Shown here in pieces: positions 9,574 to 20,269 of a stretch of DNA of 64,000 nt. Source of the stretch: Ignavibacteria bacterium (GTDB lineage Bacteria; Bacteroidota; Ignavibacteria; Kapaibacteriales; Kapaibacteriaceae). Each line of letters opens with the position of its first letter. The first letter of the stretch is position 1. Where the stretch lies: assembly GCA_016873895.1 (NCBI GenBank), contig VGVV01000002.1, positions 164,188-228,187 on the forward strand, given 5' to 3'. A program made the position numbers and the translations under genes. The notes beneath the pieces are model-generated. The model worked only from the letters and a program-made list of their open reading frames with translations. It did not search any database and had not been told where the DNA came from.

Positions 9574-10281
9574 ATGAGAGCATTTGGCGAAATCTGGGAA
9601 TCCAACGTTTTCCAGAAGTGGCTTATGGCAATATCCGGCCTGCTACTGGTCGGTTTTTTGTTGGGTCACCTATCTGGCAACCTTCTTGTATTCATGGGGC
9701 CCGATGCGATCAATGAGTATGCGCATGGGTTACGAACAATGCTTCACGGCACAGCTATTTGGATCGTGCGTTTTGGTTTGTTAGGCACGTTCGTGCTGCA
9801 TATTACCTCCGCTATGAAACTTTCGCGCAGGAATCGTGAAGCTCGGCCAAGCAGATATAACACGGTGGAGCACAGAGCTTCAACGTTAGCATCGCGTTCT
9901 ATGCTCTACAGCGGGCTGTTGCTGTTAACGTATGCTGTCTATCACCTAGCCCATTTTACGTGGGGTGTTGTGCACTCGGAGTTTTATCCGAAGGCTAGTC
10001 CAACCGGACCCGAATCTAACGGAGCTGAGTATATACCCGATGTCTACAGTATGGTTGTTTCGAGCTTCCAGGTTCATGCCATTAGTGTGGCATACGTGCT
10101 TGCTATGATCATGGTTGGACTGCACCTGAACCACGCAATTGCAAGTGCGTTTCAAACGCTCGGCGTTCGTAATCAGCGATTTGTACCAGTGATACGCATG
10201 GTTGGCCCCTTACTTGGAATACTCGTAGCAGCGGGTTTCTCGTCGGTACCGTTGGCGATACTCGCCGGAATTGTGAAATAA
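9574..10281 (+). CDS. sdhC: Succinate dehydrogenase/fumarate reductase cytochrome b subunit
   Basis: This is the membrane anchor of complex II, 235 residues with five predicted transmembrane helices. It belongs to the single-anchor, di-heme B. subtilis/Bacteroides type. Candidate heme-ligand histidines occur at intervals in or near the helices (LLGHLSGN, FVLHITSAMK, YHLAHFTWG, VHAISVAY, GLHLNHAI). The protein carries electrons between the Fe-S subunit and quinone in the cytoplasmic membrane. It starts at ATG 9574 after an AGGTAAG ribosome-binding site. The flavoprotein gene follows after 20 bases and the Fe-S gene overlaps that one, giving the order C-A-B typical of this complex II type. The preferred direction, succinate oxidation or fumarate reduction, cannot be told from sequence alone. 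Confidence 0.93.
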   Translation: MRAFGEIWESNVFQKWLMAISGLLLVGFLLGHLSGNLLVFMGPDAINEYAHGLRTMLHGTAIWIVRFGLLGTFVLHITSAMKLSRRNREARPSRYNTVEHRASTLASRSMLYSGLLLLTYAVYHLAHFTWGVVHSEFYPKASPTGPESNGAEYIPDVYSMVVSSFQVHAISVAYVLAMIMVGLHLNHAIASAFQTLGVRNQRFVPVIRMVGPLLGILVAAGFSSVPLAILAGIVK

Positions 10282-10301
10282 GGAAGGACCAAGCATAATC
10301 T

Positions 10302-12215
10302 ATGGATCTTAAGAATCATATTCCAAGTGGTCCCATTGAGCAGAAATGGGATAAACATCGTGTGGAGCTTAAGCTGGTAAATCCCGCCAACAAGCGCAAG
10401 TTCAGCGTTATTGTTGTTGGTACGGGGCTAGCAGGTTCTTCTGCAGCGGCCTCGCTCGCTGAACTGGGATACAACGTTCAGGCATTCACGTATCACGACT
10501 CTGCACGTAGAGCGCACTCGATTGCTGCTCAGGGCGGCATCAATGCTGCAAAGAATTATCAGAATGATGGTGACTCTGTCTGGCGCTTGTTCTACGACAC
10601 AGTCAAGGGCGGCGACTTTCGGGCGCGCGAAGCCAATGTGCATCGCCTGGCTCAAGTCTCTGTAAACATTATCGACCAATGTGTTGCCCAGGGTGTGCCA
10701 TTCGCTCGCGAGTATGGGGGATACCTTAGCAACCGCTCATTTGGCGGTGCGCAGGTCTCTCGCACGTTTTATGCACGGGGGCAAACAGGCCAGCAGTTGC
10801 TCTTGGGTGCATATCAAGCGCTTATGCGTCAGGTCGGTCTTGGCAAGGTTAAGCTGCACAACAAGCAAGAGATGCTGGATCTTCTTGTTGTCGATGGTCG
10901 CGCGCGAGGTATCGTAACCCGCAACATGGTTACCGGTAAGGTAGAGACGCACATGGCCGATGCGGTGATTTTGGCTACTGGCGGCTATGGCAATGTGTTT
11001 TATCTAAGCACCAATGCAAAGGCGTGCAATGTTACGGCTACGTATCGTGCACATAAACGTGGTGCGCTGTTCGCAAATCCGTGTTACACGCAGATTCACC
11101 CAACGTGCATCCCGCAGAGTGGTGATTATCAGTCAAAGCTGACGCTGATGTCGGAATCATTGCGCAACGACGGCCGCATATGGGTGCCCAAGAATCAGGG
11201 CGATAAGCGTTCTCCAGACCAGATACCGGAGTCGGACCGCGACTATTACCTCGAGCGCAAATATCCTTCGTTCGGAAATCTTTCACCCCGCGACATCGCC
11301 TCTCGTGCCGCAAAAGAAGCATGCGACGATGGTCGTGGTGTAGGACCGGGCGGCTTGGGTGTTTACCTCGATTTCTCTGATGCCATCAAGCGCCTGGGAG
11401 AAAAGGTTATCGCCGATCGCTATGGCAATCTTTTCGAAATGTACGAGCGCATTACGGGTGAAACCCCATATCAGGTGCCGATGCGGATTTACCCTGCGGT
11501 TCACTACACCATGGGAGGTCTCTGGGTTGACTACAATCTGATGTCGAATGTTCCCGGACTTTTCGTGTTGGGAGAAGCAAACTTCTCCGACCACGGTGCC
11601 AACCGACTCGGTGCATCTGCGTTGATGCAGGGCCTTGCCGACGGATATTTCGTAATCCCGTACACTATCGGTGGATACTTTGCGCAAGGCGGATTTTCGC
11701 CAGTGCTGCAAGACTCACCAATCGTGCAGGCAACTGTGCGCGAAGCAGAAGAAAAGATTCAGAAGCTACTCTCTATCAATGGCAAGCGTTCACCCACATC
11801 GTTCCACCGTGAACTCGGCAAGATTATGTGGGACAAGTGCGGTATGGCCCGAAATGAGAAGGGGCTTACCGAAGCCCTTACACGGATCCCAGAGTTACGT
11901 GAAGAGTTTTGGCAAAACGTCGTGATCCCAGGCAGTGGTGATCAGCTAAATCAGTCACTCGAGCTGGGGCTGCGTGTTGCAGACTTCTTGGAGTTTGCCG
12001 AATTGATGTGTTACGACGCGCTGCACCGCAATGAATCTTGTGGTGGGCACTTCCGCGAAGAATATCAGACAGAGGATGGTGAAGCCAAGCGCAATGACCA
12101 AGACTTTGCATACGTGGGTGCCTGGGAATACACTGGAGTTGGTTCCAAGCCAACACTCCGTAAAGAAAACCTTGAATTTGAGAATGTGCAACTGGCCACA
12201 CGGAGCTACAAGTAA
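10302..12215 (+). CDS. sdhA: Succinate dehydrogenase/fumarate reductase flavoprotein subunit
   Basis: The catalytic subunit of complex II interconverts succinate and fumarate using covalent FAD. The 637-residue protein has an N-terminal dinucleotide-binding fold ([20 protein letters not shown]), the flavinylation motif [12 protein letters not shown] whose histidine carries FAD, and a second FAD segment ILATGGYG. Further conserved blocks are QIHPTCIP, the active-site region [11 protein letters not shown], and [17 protein letters not shown]. The form without a long insertion matches the B. subtilis/Bacteroides group. A strong AAGGAAGGA lies 12-13 bases before the ATG. The stop TAA shares one base with the ATG of sdhB, so the two are coupled. 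Confidence 0.97.
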   Translation: MDLKNHIPSGPIEQKWDKHRVELKLVNPANKRKFSVIVVGTGLAGSSAAASLAELGYNVQAFTYHDSARRAHSIAAQGGINAAKNYQNDGDSVWRLFYDTVKGGDFRAREANVHRLAQVSVNIIDQCVAQGVPFAREYGGYLSNRSFGGAQVSRTFYARGQTGQQLLLGAYQALMRQVGLGKVKLHNKQEMLDLLVVDGRARGIVTRNMVTGKVETHMADAVILATGGYGNVFYLSTNAKACNVTATYRAHKRGALFANPCYTQIHPTCIPQSGDYQSKLTLMSESLRNDGRIWVPKNQGDKRSPDQIPESDRDYYLERKYPSFGNLSPRDIASRAAKEACDDGRGVGPGGLGVYLDFSDAIKRLGEKVIADRYGNLFEMYERITGETPYQVPMRIYPAVHYTMGGLWVDYNLMSNVPGLFVLGEANFSDHGANRLGASALMQGLADGYFVIPYTIGGYFAQGGFSPVLQDSPIVQATVREAEEKIQKLLSINGKRSPTSFHRELGKIMWDKCGMARNEKGLTEALTRIPELREEFWQNVVIPGSGDQLNQSLELGLRVADFLEFAELMCYDALHRNESCGGHFREEYQTEDGEAKRNDQDFAYVGAWEYTGVGSKPTLRKENLEFENVQLATRSYK

Positions 12216-12964
12216 TGAATCTACGACTGCACATATGGCGTCAGTCTGGTCCGCAGGATGCGGGCATGCTTAAGACATACGACGTTGCAAACGTTAGCGA
12301 ACACATGAGCTTCCTAGAAATGCTCGATGTTCTCAACGAAGACCTCATCGCCAAGGGCGAGGTGCCTGTTGCATTTGACCATGACTGCCGTGAAGGTATT
12401 TGTGGGACATGTGGTATGGTAATCAACGGACGTCCGCATGGACCGCTGGCGCGCACCACAGCGTGCCAATTACACATGCGCACGTTCAAAGACGGCGACG
12501 AGATCTACATCGAACCTTGGCGTGCTCGTGCTTTCCCCGTGATACGCGACCTAGTGGTAGACAGAGGATCATTCGATCGAATAATCCAAAAGGGCGGTTT
12601 CGTAAGCGTTAACACTGGTAATGCGCAGGATGGTAACACACTACCGATACCCAAGACCGATGCAGATCGCGCCATGGATGCCGCAGCATGCATTGGTTGC
12701 GGTGCATGTGTGGCGGCGTGTCCAAATGCCTCGGCTATGCTCTTTACTGCTGCCAAGATTGGCCACCTTGGCTCTGTTCCGCAGGGTCAGGCAGAGCGCT
12801 CAACACGAGCTATGAACATGGTTCTACAGATGGATGCCGAAGGCTTTGGTGCCTGCACAAATCACTATGAGTGCGAAGCTGCATGCCCGAAGGGGATTAG
12901 TGCAGACTTTATTGCGCAGATGAACAAAGACTACGTGGCGTCGGTTTTCGCAGGACGCGATTAA
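12215..12964 (+). CDS. sdhB: Succinate dehydrogenase/fumarate reductase iron-sulfur subunit
   Basis: This 249-residue subunit passes electrons from the flavoprotein to the membrane anchor through three clusters. The [2Fe-2S] ligands are in [10 protein letters not shown] plus a later cysteine (TTACQLH). The [4Fe-4S] motif is [12 protein letters not shown], and the third cluster (3Fe-4S type) uses [14 protein letters not shown]. All cysteines needed for the three clusters are visible. The gene starts at the base where sdhA stops and is the last of the sdhCAB operon; a rho-independent terminator follows at 12991. It makes a complete B. subtilis-type complex II with the two preceding genes. Confidence 0.97.
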   Translation: MNLRLHIWRQSGPQDAGMLKTYDVANVSEHMSFLEMLDVLNEDLIAKGEVPVAFDHDCREGICGTCGMVINGRPHGPLARTTACQLHMRTFKDGDEIYIEPWRARAFPVIRDLVVDRGSFDRIIQKGGFVSVNTGNAQDGNTLPIPKTDADRAMDAAACIGCGACVAACPNASAMLFTAAKIGHLGSVPQGQAERSTRAMNMVLQMDAEGFGACTNHYECEAACPKGISADFIAQMNKDYVASVFAGRD

Positions 12965-12990
12965 CCAAGTGTACATGCAAGCAAATGATG

Positions 12991-13028
12991 GGGCTTGTTG
13001 GAGAAATCTAACAGGCCCTGTTGTTTTT
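12991..13028 (+). terminator. Rho-independent terminator after sdhCAB
   Basis: A 9-bp stem (gggcttgtt at 12991-12999 and aacaggccc at 13010-13018, one G-T pair) is followed by TGTTGTTTTT. It lies 26 bases after the sdhB stop and before the convergent pdxJ. Confidence 0.7.
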
Positions 13029-13047
13029 AGGTGACGTTCTATGGTGC

Positions 13048-13758
13048 TCAGGCAATAGCGACGATGAATTCGCGCACAGCCTGCTCGAGTCCTATAAACA
13101 TTGCCCTAGCTACAAGTGCGTGGCCAATCGAGACCTCTTCGATCGCGTGAATCTCGGCAAGTGGGCCAATGTTGCGCAAGTCCAGACCATGTCCGGCGGT
13201 TACGACTAATCCCGCTTGAGCAGCCAGCGCCGAGGCAACCCTCAAACGCTCGAGTTGTATGTCCTTTGCAGCTCGGCTGCGAGCATTAGCATATGTTCCG
13301 GTGTGAAGCTCAATGATATCAACTCCGCATGCGGCTGCTGCTTCAATTTGGGAGGCCTCAGGCTCGATAAAGAGGCTAACCTCGATTCCGCGGTCATGAA
13401 ATCTTTGTGTTAGCTCTGAGTAGTGAGCTTCATTCCCAGCAACTGCTAAGCCCCCTTCAGTTGTAAGCTCTTCTCTTTTTTCGGGCACAATCGTGACGAG
13501 CTCTGGCACGATATCCATGGCAATGGTTATGATCTTGGGGGTGGCTGCCATCTCGAGGTCAAGTTTTGTCGTAATGGTGTCTCTCAGAACGCGCACATCA
13601 CGATCGTTCACGTGTCTACGATCTTCTCGTAAATGGCAGACAATGCCCGATGCGCCAGCCAATTCAGCGATTACTGCCGCATGCACAGGGTCGGGTTCTA
13701 TACCGCCTCTGGCTTCGCGAACTGTTGCAAAGTGATCAATGTTTACAGCGAGGCGCAT
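13048..13758 (-). CDS. pdxJ: Pyridoxine 5'-phosphate synthase
   Basis: PdxJ condenses 3-amino-2-oxopropyl phosphate (from PdxA) with 1-deoxyxylulose 5-phosphate to make pyridoxine 5'-phosphate in the DXP-dependent vitamin B6 pathway. The 236-residue TIM-barrel protein shows the family's N-terminal RLAVNIDHFATVREARGG, the HLREDRRHVNDRDV block, the central ELHTGTYA block, and the C-terminal phosphate-binding part TAGHGLDLRN and EVSIGHALVARA. Length is normal. It stands alone, convergent with sdhB and divergent from the SBBP paralogue at 13886. No other B6 gene is in the window. Confidence 0.96.
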   Translation of the reverse strand: MRLAVNIDHFATVREARGGIEPDPVHAAVIAELAGASGIVCHLREDRRHVNDRDVRVLRDTITTKLDLEMAATPKIITIAMDIVPELVTIVPEKREELTTEGGLAVAGNEAHYSELTQRFHDRGIEVSLFIEPEASQIEAAAACGVDIIELHTGTYANARSRAAKDIQLERLRVASALAAQAGLVVTAGHGLDLRNIGPLAEIHAIEEVSIGHALVARAMFIGLEQAVREFIVAIA

Positions 13759-13885
13759 AAATAGACTTTCTGGAAGTGTTTGTCCACACTGGCGTAACTA
13801 CTTTCTGTGTATCTTGTCAATGCTTTTGTACCAGCGTATAAAAGCACGATACGAACTTCGAAACTACTGATTTTTTGGAGGCTGT

Positions 13886-16800
13886 ATGACACTCACACGT
13901 TTACGCTTAGCCATTCTTGTAGCGTTAGCGGGCATGATATTGCCACTACATGCATCAGCCGAGCCGCGGGTTTGGACTCAATTGTGTGGATTCATCAAGA
14001 ACGTTGGGCAATGGCCTAGCGAAGTGCTCTATGCCGTGCGAACCAATCAAGGAGTTGTGTGGATCACTCGCACTGGTGTGGTCACTGACAAATATGCTCT
14101 GCATCATTCAGCAGGAGTGCGCAAGGGGCTTGTTGAGCGCGAGTACTTTTACGACATCAACCCTGTTGCAAAGCGTCTCGAAACGGGGCGTATGTCTACC
14201 ATTGCATTTCATTTGGGAGCAAATCATTCAGCATGGTTCAGCGCACCTGTATACGAGTTGGTTGTAGTTCAGGAAGTTGTGAAGGGTGCTGATTTCCATT
14301 ACTCAGTTTCGGACAACGCGGTTAGTAGAGAAATCGTTTACAAGGATGCATATGTTCCTGGAACACTTCGCGCAGAACATATCCGGTCCGAGACGCAGCC
14401 ACGTAGCGAGGCGATGGCAACAACGCCTGTAACGTCGGTAGTTTTTGGATCGTTTGTAGGTGGTTCGGGGCCAGACAATGTTGTTGGTGTAGAATACCTT
14501 ACGAATGGTCAAATCGTAGTAGCTGGTAATTCGCCAGAAATATCATTCCCCAATGCAACCGGTGGATATCAAACTACAATCAAGGGTACGTCTGATGGGT
14601 TTGTTGCTCGCCTAGACCGTAAGCTTGAAAAGTTCCTCTCGTACACCTATTTCGGCGGCTCTGGAGACGACCGTATTGTGGCACTTACGGCAGATAACGT
14701 TAACAACATCTATGTTACAGGAGAGACCACTTCCACAGATCTTCCCATCACATCAGGTGCTTCGGGTCAGCTCTCCAAGGGCGGGATTGATGCCTTTATT
14801 GCAAAGTTTGACTCAACGCTCACGAAGCTCATCGTTAGTGGTTATCATGGTGGCAACAAGGATGATAAGGCAACAGCGATCGCAGTTGATCAGAACGGGT
14901 TGATTTTTGTTTGCGGTTATACCAGTTCAACGTCGGGCATGCCGGTAACATTTCCGGTTACTATCACACGCCGGGACTGGAGAGGTAGAACATACACGGA
15001 GCCGGGCGGTGGAGCAAATCAGGGTTTGATTGATGGGTTTGTTTGTTTCTTCTCTGCAAATGGTTCGATACAGCAATCGCGTTATTTCGGACGAGAGGGC
15101 AACGAGTTTTTCCGTGCAATGTGTCTTGACCGTTCAAATGGAGTCTACATCACTGGGTCAACCACATCGCCCAACTTTGAAACAGCTCCAAGTGCAGGAT
15201 TCTTTTCGTCGGGCCGCTTGCCGTATGATCGCACCTTCAACGGAGGCACAACTGATGCCTTTGTTCTCAAGCTCAACAACGAGCTCGCTCTGGCAAAATC
15301 GGACGACGGCACCTACTCTACGTTCTTCGGTGGAGATGGTGAAGACGAGGGACGTGGCATCTATGTCGATGATTTGGGCCGCGCTCACTTCGTAGGCAAT
15401 ACCACATCAAAAAATCTCGAGACTGTTGGCACACTTATCACCCAGCGAATCGGAGACCAAGACATTTTCTACGGCGTGCTACCTGATGATGGACGCACGC
15501 TCAACGGTGCAACCTATTTCGGAGGAACGGGCAAAGACGAAGTGGTGGGGATGAACTACGACCCACTTGCCAACTCGGCCGTTCTTGTTGGCACAACACA
15601 GTCGAATGATTTCCCCGTCATGGGAGAAGGAGCGCGTAGCGAACGCGCCGGTAATTCTGATGGTTTTATCTCGGTGCTGAATACATCGACGAATAAGTAC
15701 ACGACACTCATCGGTGGTGAGAACGAGGATACGGTTCGTGTAGCCGTTGTTGATCAGGTGAGTGATCTCTATATCGCGGGTACAACAACGTCAACCAACT
15801 TCCCAACAAATCCAGCTGGTGCCATCACAACAGTTGAGAGCGGATTGTCTGGTTTTGTTAGCAAGTATGCCTTCGGCACTCTCGAGCTAACAACACCAAC
15901 TGGTGGTGAAACATGGTGTGTTGGCGCTAACAGGCCTATCTCTTGGGCTGCATTGGGCGTGCCGGACACAATGAAGTTCGCCATTGAGATATCGCAGGCT
16001 GGGTCGAACAAGTGGACGGAGATATCGAAGGCTGCCGTAGGCCGCAGTTTGAATTGGAAAGTTGCGAATCTCCCTACAGGACAATACGTGATTCGCGTAA
16101 CTACAAGCCGCGGTCACGGAAGTCTGTTAACAACACCATTTACGATCTCGAATCCACCTTCGATAACGCAGCAGCCCAAGGATGCATCAGCCTGTGATGG
16201 AGGCAAGATTACATTGCGCGTTGGTGCCGAAGGTGCAGGACTCAAGTACCAGTGGCGTCGCAACGGAACTAACGTCCCTGGTGCAACAGCCGACAGTCTA
16301 CTTATTCCGTCTCTGGATGCTACTACAATTGGCAAGTACGATGTGGTTATCACAGGAACGTGCACGCCTAACGCTACATCAGCACAGGCCAATGTTGTCT
16401 TTGGTACACCAATCGTAATCACACAGCAGCCAACCCCTGTAACAGTTGAGCTTGACCGCTCCTTTGCGCTCAGCGTTGCAGCAACCGGTTCGTCGCTGTC
16501 GTACCAGTGGAAGAAAGACGGCTCGCTCATTCAAGGAGCAACTACTGCAACGTATTCCGTGGAGAAGGCATCTGCAGCAGACAATGGCTCGTATGTATGT
16601 GATATAACGGGTGGATGCGGCACAGTTAGTACGGCACCAGTCAGCGTTGTGGTTAAGGATCCTACTTCCGTCGATGGTCACGAAGAGGTTCTTGCCAACA
16701 TTGCAGTTACTGGCGCTATGCCTGTGCAGGATGTGCTGTATGCGCGGATTGCCACAACGAGCGGTGGAGAGGCCCGAGCAGAAATTGTAGATCTACAGGG

Positions 16801-16948
16801 TCGAACAGTGTTGCACCAAAACATCGGATTTCTTTCGGAGGGTGTAGTAGACATTCAGCTGCCTCTCAATGCACTTGCGCCTGGAGTTTACACACTGAGA
16901 GTTCATGTCGGCAAAGTGGCTGCTTCAGCCAGCGTACTGATTAAGTAA
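13886..16948 (+). CDS. SBBP/Ig-domain surface protein with T9SS signal, paralogue 1 of 3
   Basis: The 1020-residue secreted protein has a signal peptide (about 1-26), a DUF7948-like N-terminal domain with the motif FIKNVGQWP (about 30-180), and SBBP beta-propeller repeats (about 185-660; TYFGGSGDD, IYVTGETTS). A Kre9/KNH-like domain follows (about 665-755, TTPTGGETW and ISWAALG), then two Ig-like domains (about 757 and 843 onward, each with YQW and a late DNGSYVC-type motif). It ends in a T9SS type A signal (from about 927; LAPGVYTLRV near the end). GGAGG lies 6 bases before the ATG. The same architecture recurs in the next two genes, so this is a tandem family. Function is not known; surface adhesion is a guess from the domains. 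Confidence 0.88.
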   Translation: MTLTRLRLAILVALAGMILPLHASAEPRVWTQLCGFIKNVGQWPSEVLYAVRTNQGVVWITRTGVVTDKYALHHSAGVRKGLVEREYFYDINPVAKRLETGRMSTIAFHLGANHSAWFSAPVYELVVVQEVVKGADFHYSVSDNAVSREIVYKDAYVPGTLRAEHIRSETQPRSEAMATTPVTSVVFGSFVGGSGPDNVVGVEYLTNGQIVVAGNSPEISFPNATGGYQTTIKGTSDGFVARLDRKLEKFLSYTYFGGSGDDRIVALTADNVNNIYVTGETTSTDLPITSGASGQLSKGGIDAFIAKFDSTLTKLIVSGYHGGNKDDKATAIAVDQNGLIFVCGYTSSTSGMPVTFPVTITRRDWRGRTYTEPGGGANQGLIDGFVCFFSANGSIQQSRYFGREGNEFFRAMCLDRSNGVYITGSTTSPNFETAPSAGFFSSGRLPYDRTFNGGTTDAFVLKLNNELALAKSDDGTYSTFFGGDGEDEGRGIYVDDLGRAHFVGNTTSKNLETVGTLITQRIGDQDIFYGVLPDDGRTLNGATYFGGTGKDEVVGMNYDPLANSAVLVGTTQSNDFPVMGEGARSERAGNSDGFISVLNTSTNKYTTLIGGENEDTVRVAVVDQVSDLYIAGTTTSTNFPTNPAGAITTVESGLSGFVSKYAFGTLELTTPTGGETWCVGANRPISWAALGVPDTMKFAIEISQAGSNKWTEISKAAVGRSLNWKVANLPTGQYVIRVTTSRGHGSLLTTPFTISNPPSITQQPKDASACDGGKITLRVGAEGAGLKYQWRRNGTNVPGATADSLLIPSLDATTIGKYDVVITGTCTPNATSAQANVVFGTPIVITQQPTPVTVELDRSFALSVAATGSSLSYQWKKDGSLIQGATTATYSVEKASAADNGSYVCDITGGCGTVSTAPVSVVVKDPTSVDGHEEVLANIAVTGAMPVQDVLYARIATTSGGEARAEIVDLQGRTVLHQNIGFLSEGVVDIQLPLNALAPGVYTLRVHVGKVAASASVLIK

Positions 16949-16970
16949 TTACAAACATATTTGATCGTTG

Positions 16971-17009
16971 GAGCCCCTTTCGTAATTGTTGGCGAAAGGG
17001 GCTCTTTTT
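16971..17009 (+). terminator. Strong rho-independent terminator
   Basis: A perfect 12-bp stem (gagcccctttcg / cgaaaggggctc) with a 10-base loop is followed by TTTTTC, 22 bases after the stop of paralogue 1. Both arms contain the octamer AAGGGGCT or its complement, which is over-represented across the window. Confidence 0.92.
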
Positions 17010-17089
17010 CGTTGTTGTAACCGAAACCAGTTTTGATAGTTATTTAATGAGCTGATCCGAAATCTATCACTCACACATCGATTACACCT

Positions 17090-20000
17090 ATGCAAGTTCT
17101 TAACCAACTTTTTGTACTGCTGTTGGCATTTGCCCTGTGCTCAGGCGCTAGTATAGCTCAGATCAACACTGCCAATATCGCTGGGTTTATTCCCAACGTA
17201 GGCCAATGGCCGTCTCATGTTCAGTTTGTGGCGCAACAGCCCAACGCGGTGATCTGGATAACAACATCAGGTGTTGTTGTTGATGAGTTCACGATAGACC
17301 AGAATACTGGCATCAGAACTGGTGTAGTTACGCGTGAAGTGTTTTCGTTTTCGACTGCCAACGCAAACGTATCGACGCAGACGGAACGGGCGCAACAAGT
17401 AGTAACCTTTCTACGTGGTTCCGATGCTAAGCGATGGGTAAGCACATCCACTGTAGAATCGGTCACAATTGAGATCGAGCCCGGCGTTCAGCTGCGGTAC
17501 TCGCATGCCGCTGATGGTCGCGTGCAGCGTACTGTTGACATCGATCAGCATCACGACGCACGTAACTATATGATGCGGATCCTCGGCGGAGTTTCGACGC
17601 AGCACAACGCAGATGTTACGCCAGTTACATCCACTGTTTATGGTTCATATATCGGTGGACCCGGAGCTGCGACGATCGCTGGCGTTGAATACCTTTCAAA
17701 TGGCGATGTATTAGCAGCTGGCACCACATCTGAATTGTCACTACCAAACTCCACTGGGGGATACTCGCAATCGATGAAGGGAACATCCGACGGATTTCTC
17801 ATTCGTTTTGATTCCCGTCTTCAGCGTGCAAGATCGTACACGTTTTTGGGTGGCACGGCAGACGAAAAAATACGAGCCATCTGCAAGGATGGTCAAAACG
17901 CTGTGTACGTTACCGGTGAAACAACCTCCACAGACTTCCCAATCACATCCGGAGTTACGGGCAAGCTGTACAAGGCCGGTACTGATGGCTTTGTGGCCAA
18001 GCTTGATTCTACGCTCACAACACTATCGATTGGCATGTACCACGGGGCAACAAGGATGATATTCCACGTGCCATTGCTGTGGGCAACGGCGGTGTGATCG
18101 TGATTGCCGGGCACACCAACTCAACGGCCAATTTCCCAGTTATATTCCCTGCAACGATTACTGTGAATATCCCAGGGGGCCGGGGACGTCCACCAACGCA
18201 GCGCATAGAGCCGGGCGGGGGTGTTAATATGGGGCAGATTGATGGATTTATCGCATCATTTTCTACTACAGGTGCTATGCAACAGTCGCGCTTCTTTGGA
18301 CGCGAGAACAATGACTATTTCACGGCCATGGCGATTGATAATTCGAATAGTGTTTATCTGACAGGATGGACAACGTCGGCAAACTTTGAAACGGCACCGT
18401 CTGCTGACCGATTCTCATCCGGTCGTTTGCCATTCGACAACAGCTTCAATGGTGGCAATACAGACGCATTCGTGGTCAAGCTCAATAATGAGCTGGCCTT
18501 GGCAAAGTCAGACGACGGTACGTATTCGTCGTTCTTCGGGGGTAATAAAGAAGAAGAAGGCCGCGCCATCGCCATCGATGATCTCGGAAGAGCATATGTG
18601 GTTGGTGTTACGAACTCCACAGACCTTAAGGCTATCGGTACGCTCAACACACAAGCAATCGGCAAACAGGACATCTTCCTGGCCGTAGTAAGCGACGATG
18701 GTCGCGAGCTTGTGGGCACTACCTATTACGGCGGTACTGGAAACGACGAACCTTTCGCGATGAAGATGGTTTCTGGCACAACCTCTGTGGTTATGGCTGG
18801 CACAACGAGCTCAGAAGATTTCCCATTTGCTGGCGAAGGTCTTGTTACAGAACGCAGTGGTCCAACCGATGGTTTTCTGGCGGTAATCAATCTTTCGACA
18901 AATCAGTACGCTACGCTGATCACAGGAAATCAAGAAGATACAGTCAAGGCACTCTCAATCGGGCCGTACGGAAGTCCATACTACGTTGCTTCGACTACCT
19001 CAACGAATCTTCTACTGAAGGATTCGTCCTATAGCAAGACTGCGCCATCTGGTTTGGCTGGATACGTTGCAAAACATGCATATGGCGTACTTGAACTAAC
19101 AACACCTACAGGTGGAGAAACATACTGTGTTGGTATCAGCAAGCCAATTTCATGGTCGGCACTCGGCATGCCAGATACAACCAAATTTCGCATTGAGTAC
19201 GCACAGGCAGGGTCGAACGTTTGGCAAGATGTTGCTAAGAGCGTAAGCGGACGAAGCTTTTCGTGGAAAGTTCCATCGATCCCAACTGGCGATTATGTTT
19301 TGAGAATTTCGACAATCTATGGGCACGTTAGTCAGCTCATCTCTCCATTTGCTATTTCAAACCCACCAACGATAGAAACTCAGCCTAAGAAGGTGAGTGC
19401 ATGTCCTGGGAAGCCGCTTACGATGTCACTTGTGGCCAAGGGGGCTGGCCTGAAGTATCAATGGCGCAAAGCTGGAGTGAATATTCCAAACGCAACTGAA
19501 GCGAGCTTCACGATCGCAGCCCTTGATGCAAGTTCACTTGGCAAATACGACTGTCTTGTATCTGGAACTTGCTCGCCAAGTGTAACCTCACAATCAATTA
19601 CAGTTGCTACAGCAACGCCTACCGAGATTACTCAACAACCAGCGGCCAATACAGTAGTTAACGAAGGGGCTGGTTTTACACTGTCGGTAGCTGCGGGTGG
19701 CTCTGATCTTACCTATCAATGGTATAAGAATGGTGTTGCCGTTGCAAACGCTACGAGCGCGCAATACACTATCGCTGCCGCAGTAAAAAGCGACGAGGGC
19801 GATTACACGTGCGAGGTTACAGGCGGTTGTGGTAAGGCAACGAGTTCAGCTGCCAAAGTTGTTGTTCAGGGTGGTACTTCTGTTGATGACGTAGAATCAA
19901 CAGGACTTGCATTGTCGGTAGTAGGCCCTCAACCCGCGGCAGACGTATTGATGATCCAAGTCTCCAGTGCTACGTCATCGGCTCCGGTCACGGTCAGCAT

Positions 20001-20166
20001 TATTGATCTTCAGGGCAAGCTTGTTACCATGAGCGTACACGGCACTCTAGCTGCTGGAAGTCACACTCTAGCAATCTCAACAGTGGCCTGCGCTAATGGG
20101 GCATACATTCTGCAGGTTCAGGAAGGACAATCCATCAGTTCCACGCAGATCCATGTGAGAAGATAA
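17090..20166 (+). pseudogene. SBBP/Ig-domain T9SS protein, paralogue 2 of 3, with one-base frameshift
   Basis: Two overlapping frames (17090-18097 and 18079-20166) together encode one protein matching its neighbours along its whole length. In order it has a signal peptide, DUF7948-like domain (FIPNVGQWP), SBBP repeats, Kre9-like domain (about 667), two Ig domains (about 757 and 844) and a T9SS signal (from about 930). The frame breaks at the GGGG run at 18044-18047: paralogues read YHGGNxDD here, while this copy reads YHGATRM and stops at 18097. Adding one G restores YHGGNKDDIPRAIAV and gives about 1025 residues, the paralogue length (1020 and 1026). Both halves keep good coding character. 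The cause is a sequencing error, a recent mutation or slippage-based switching. If real, only a truncated protein without sorting signal would be made. Confidence 0.85.
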
Positions 20167-20189
20167 GTACGTACGTAGAATTTCGATTT

Positions 20190-20234
20190 CAGCGCCTATT
20201 CGATGGTAACATTGAATATGCGCTGCGTATTTTT
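20190..20234 (+). terminator. Probable terminator between paralogues 2 and 3
   Basis: Inverted repeat CAGCGC-C-TATTC / GAATA-T-GCGCTG (one internal mismatch) with a 12-base loop, followed by CGTATTTTT. It begins 24 bases after the stop of paralogue 2. Confidence 0.65.
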
Positions 20235-20269
20235 ATGCCATCTGCAATCACATTGTATAAGTTCTTGTC

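Noticed and set aside
18079-20166. A separate 695-residue gene starting at GTG 18079
   Set aside because: It begins in the middle of an SBBP repeat, lacks a signal peptide and continues a protein that starts at 17090. Homology to both neighbours shows one gene broken by a frameshift.
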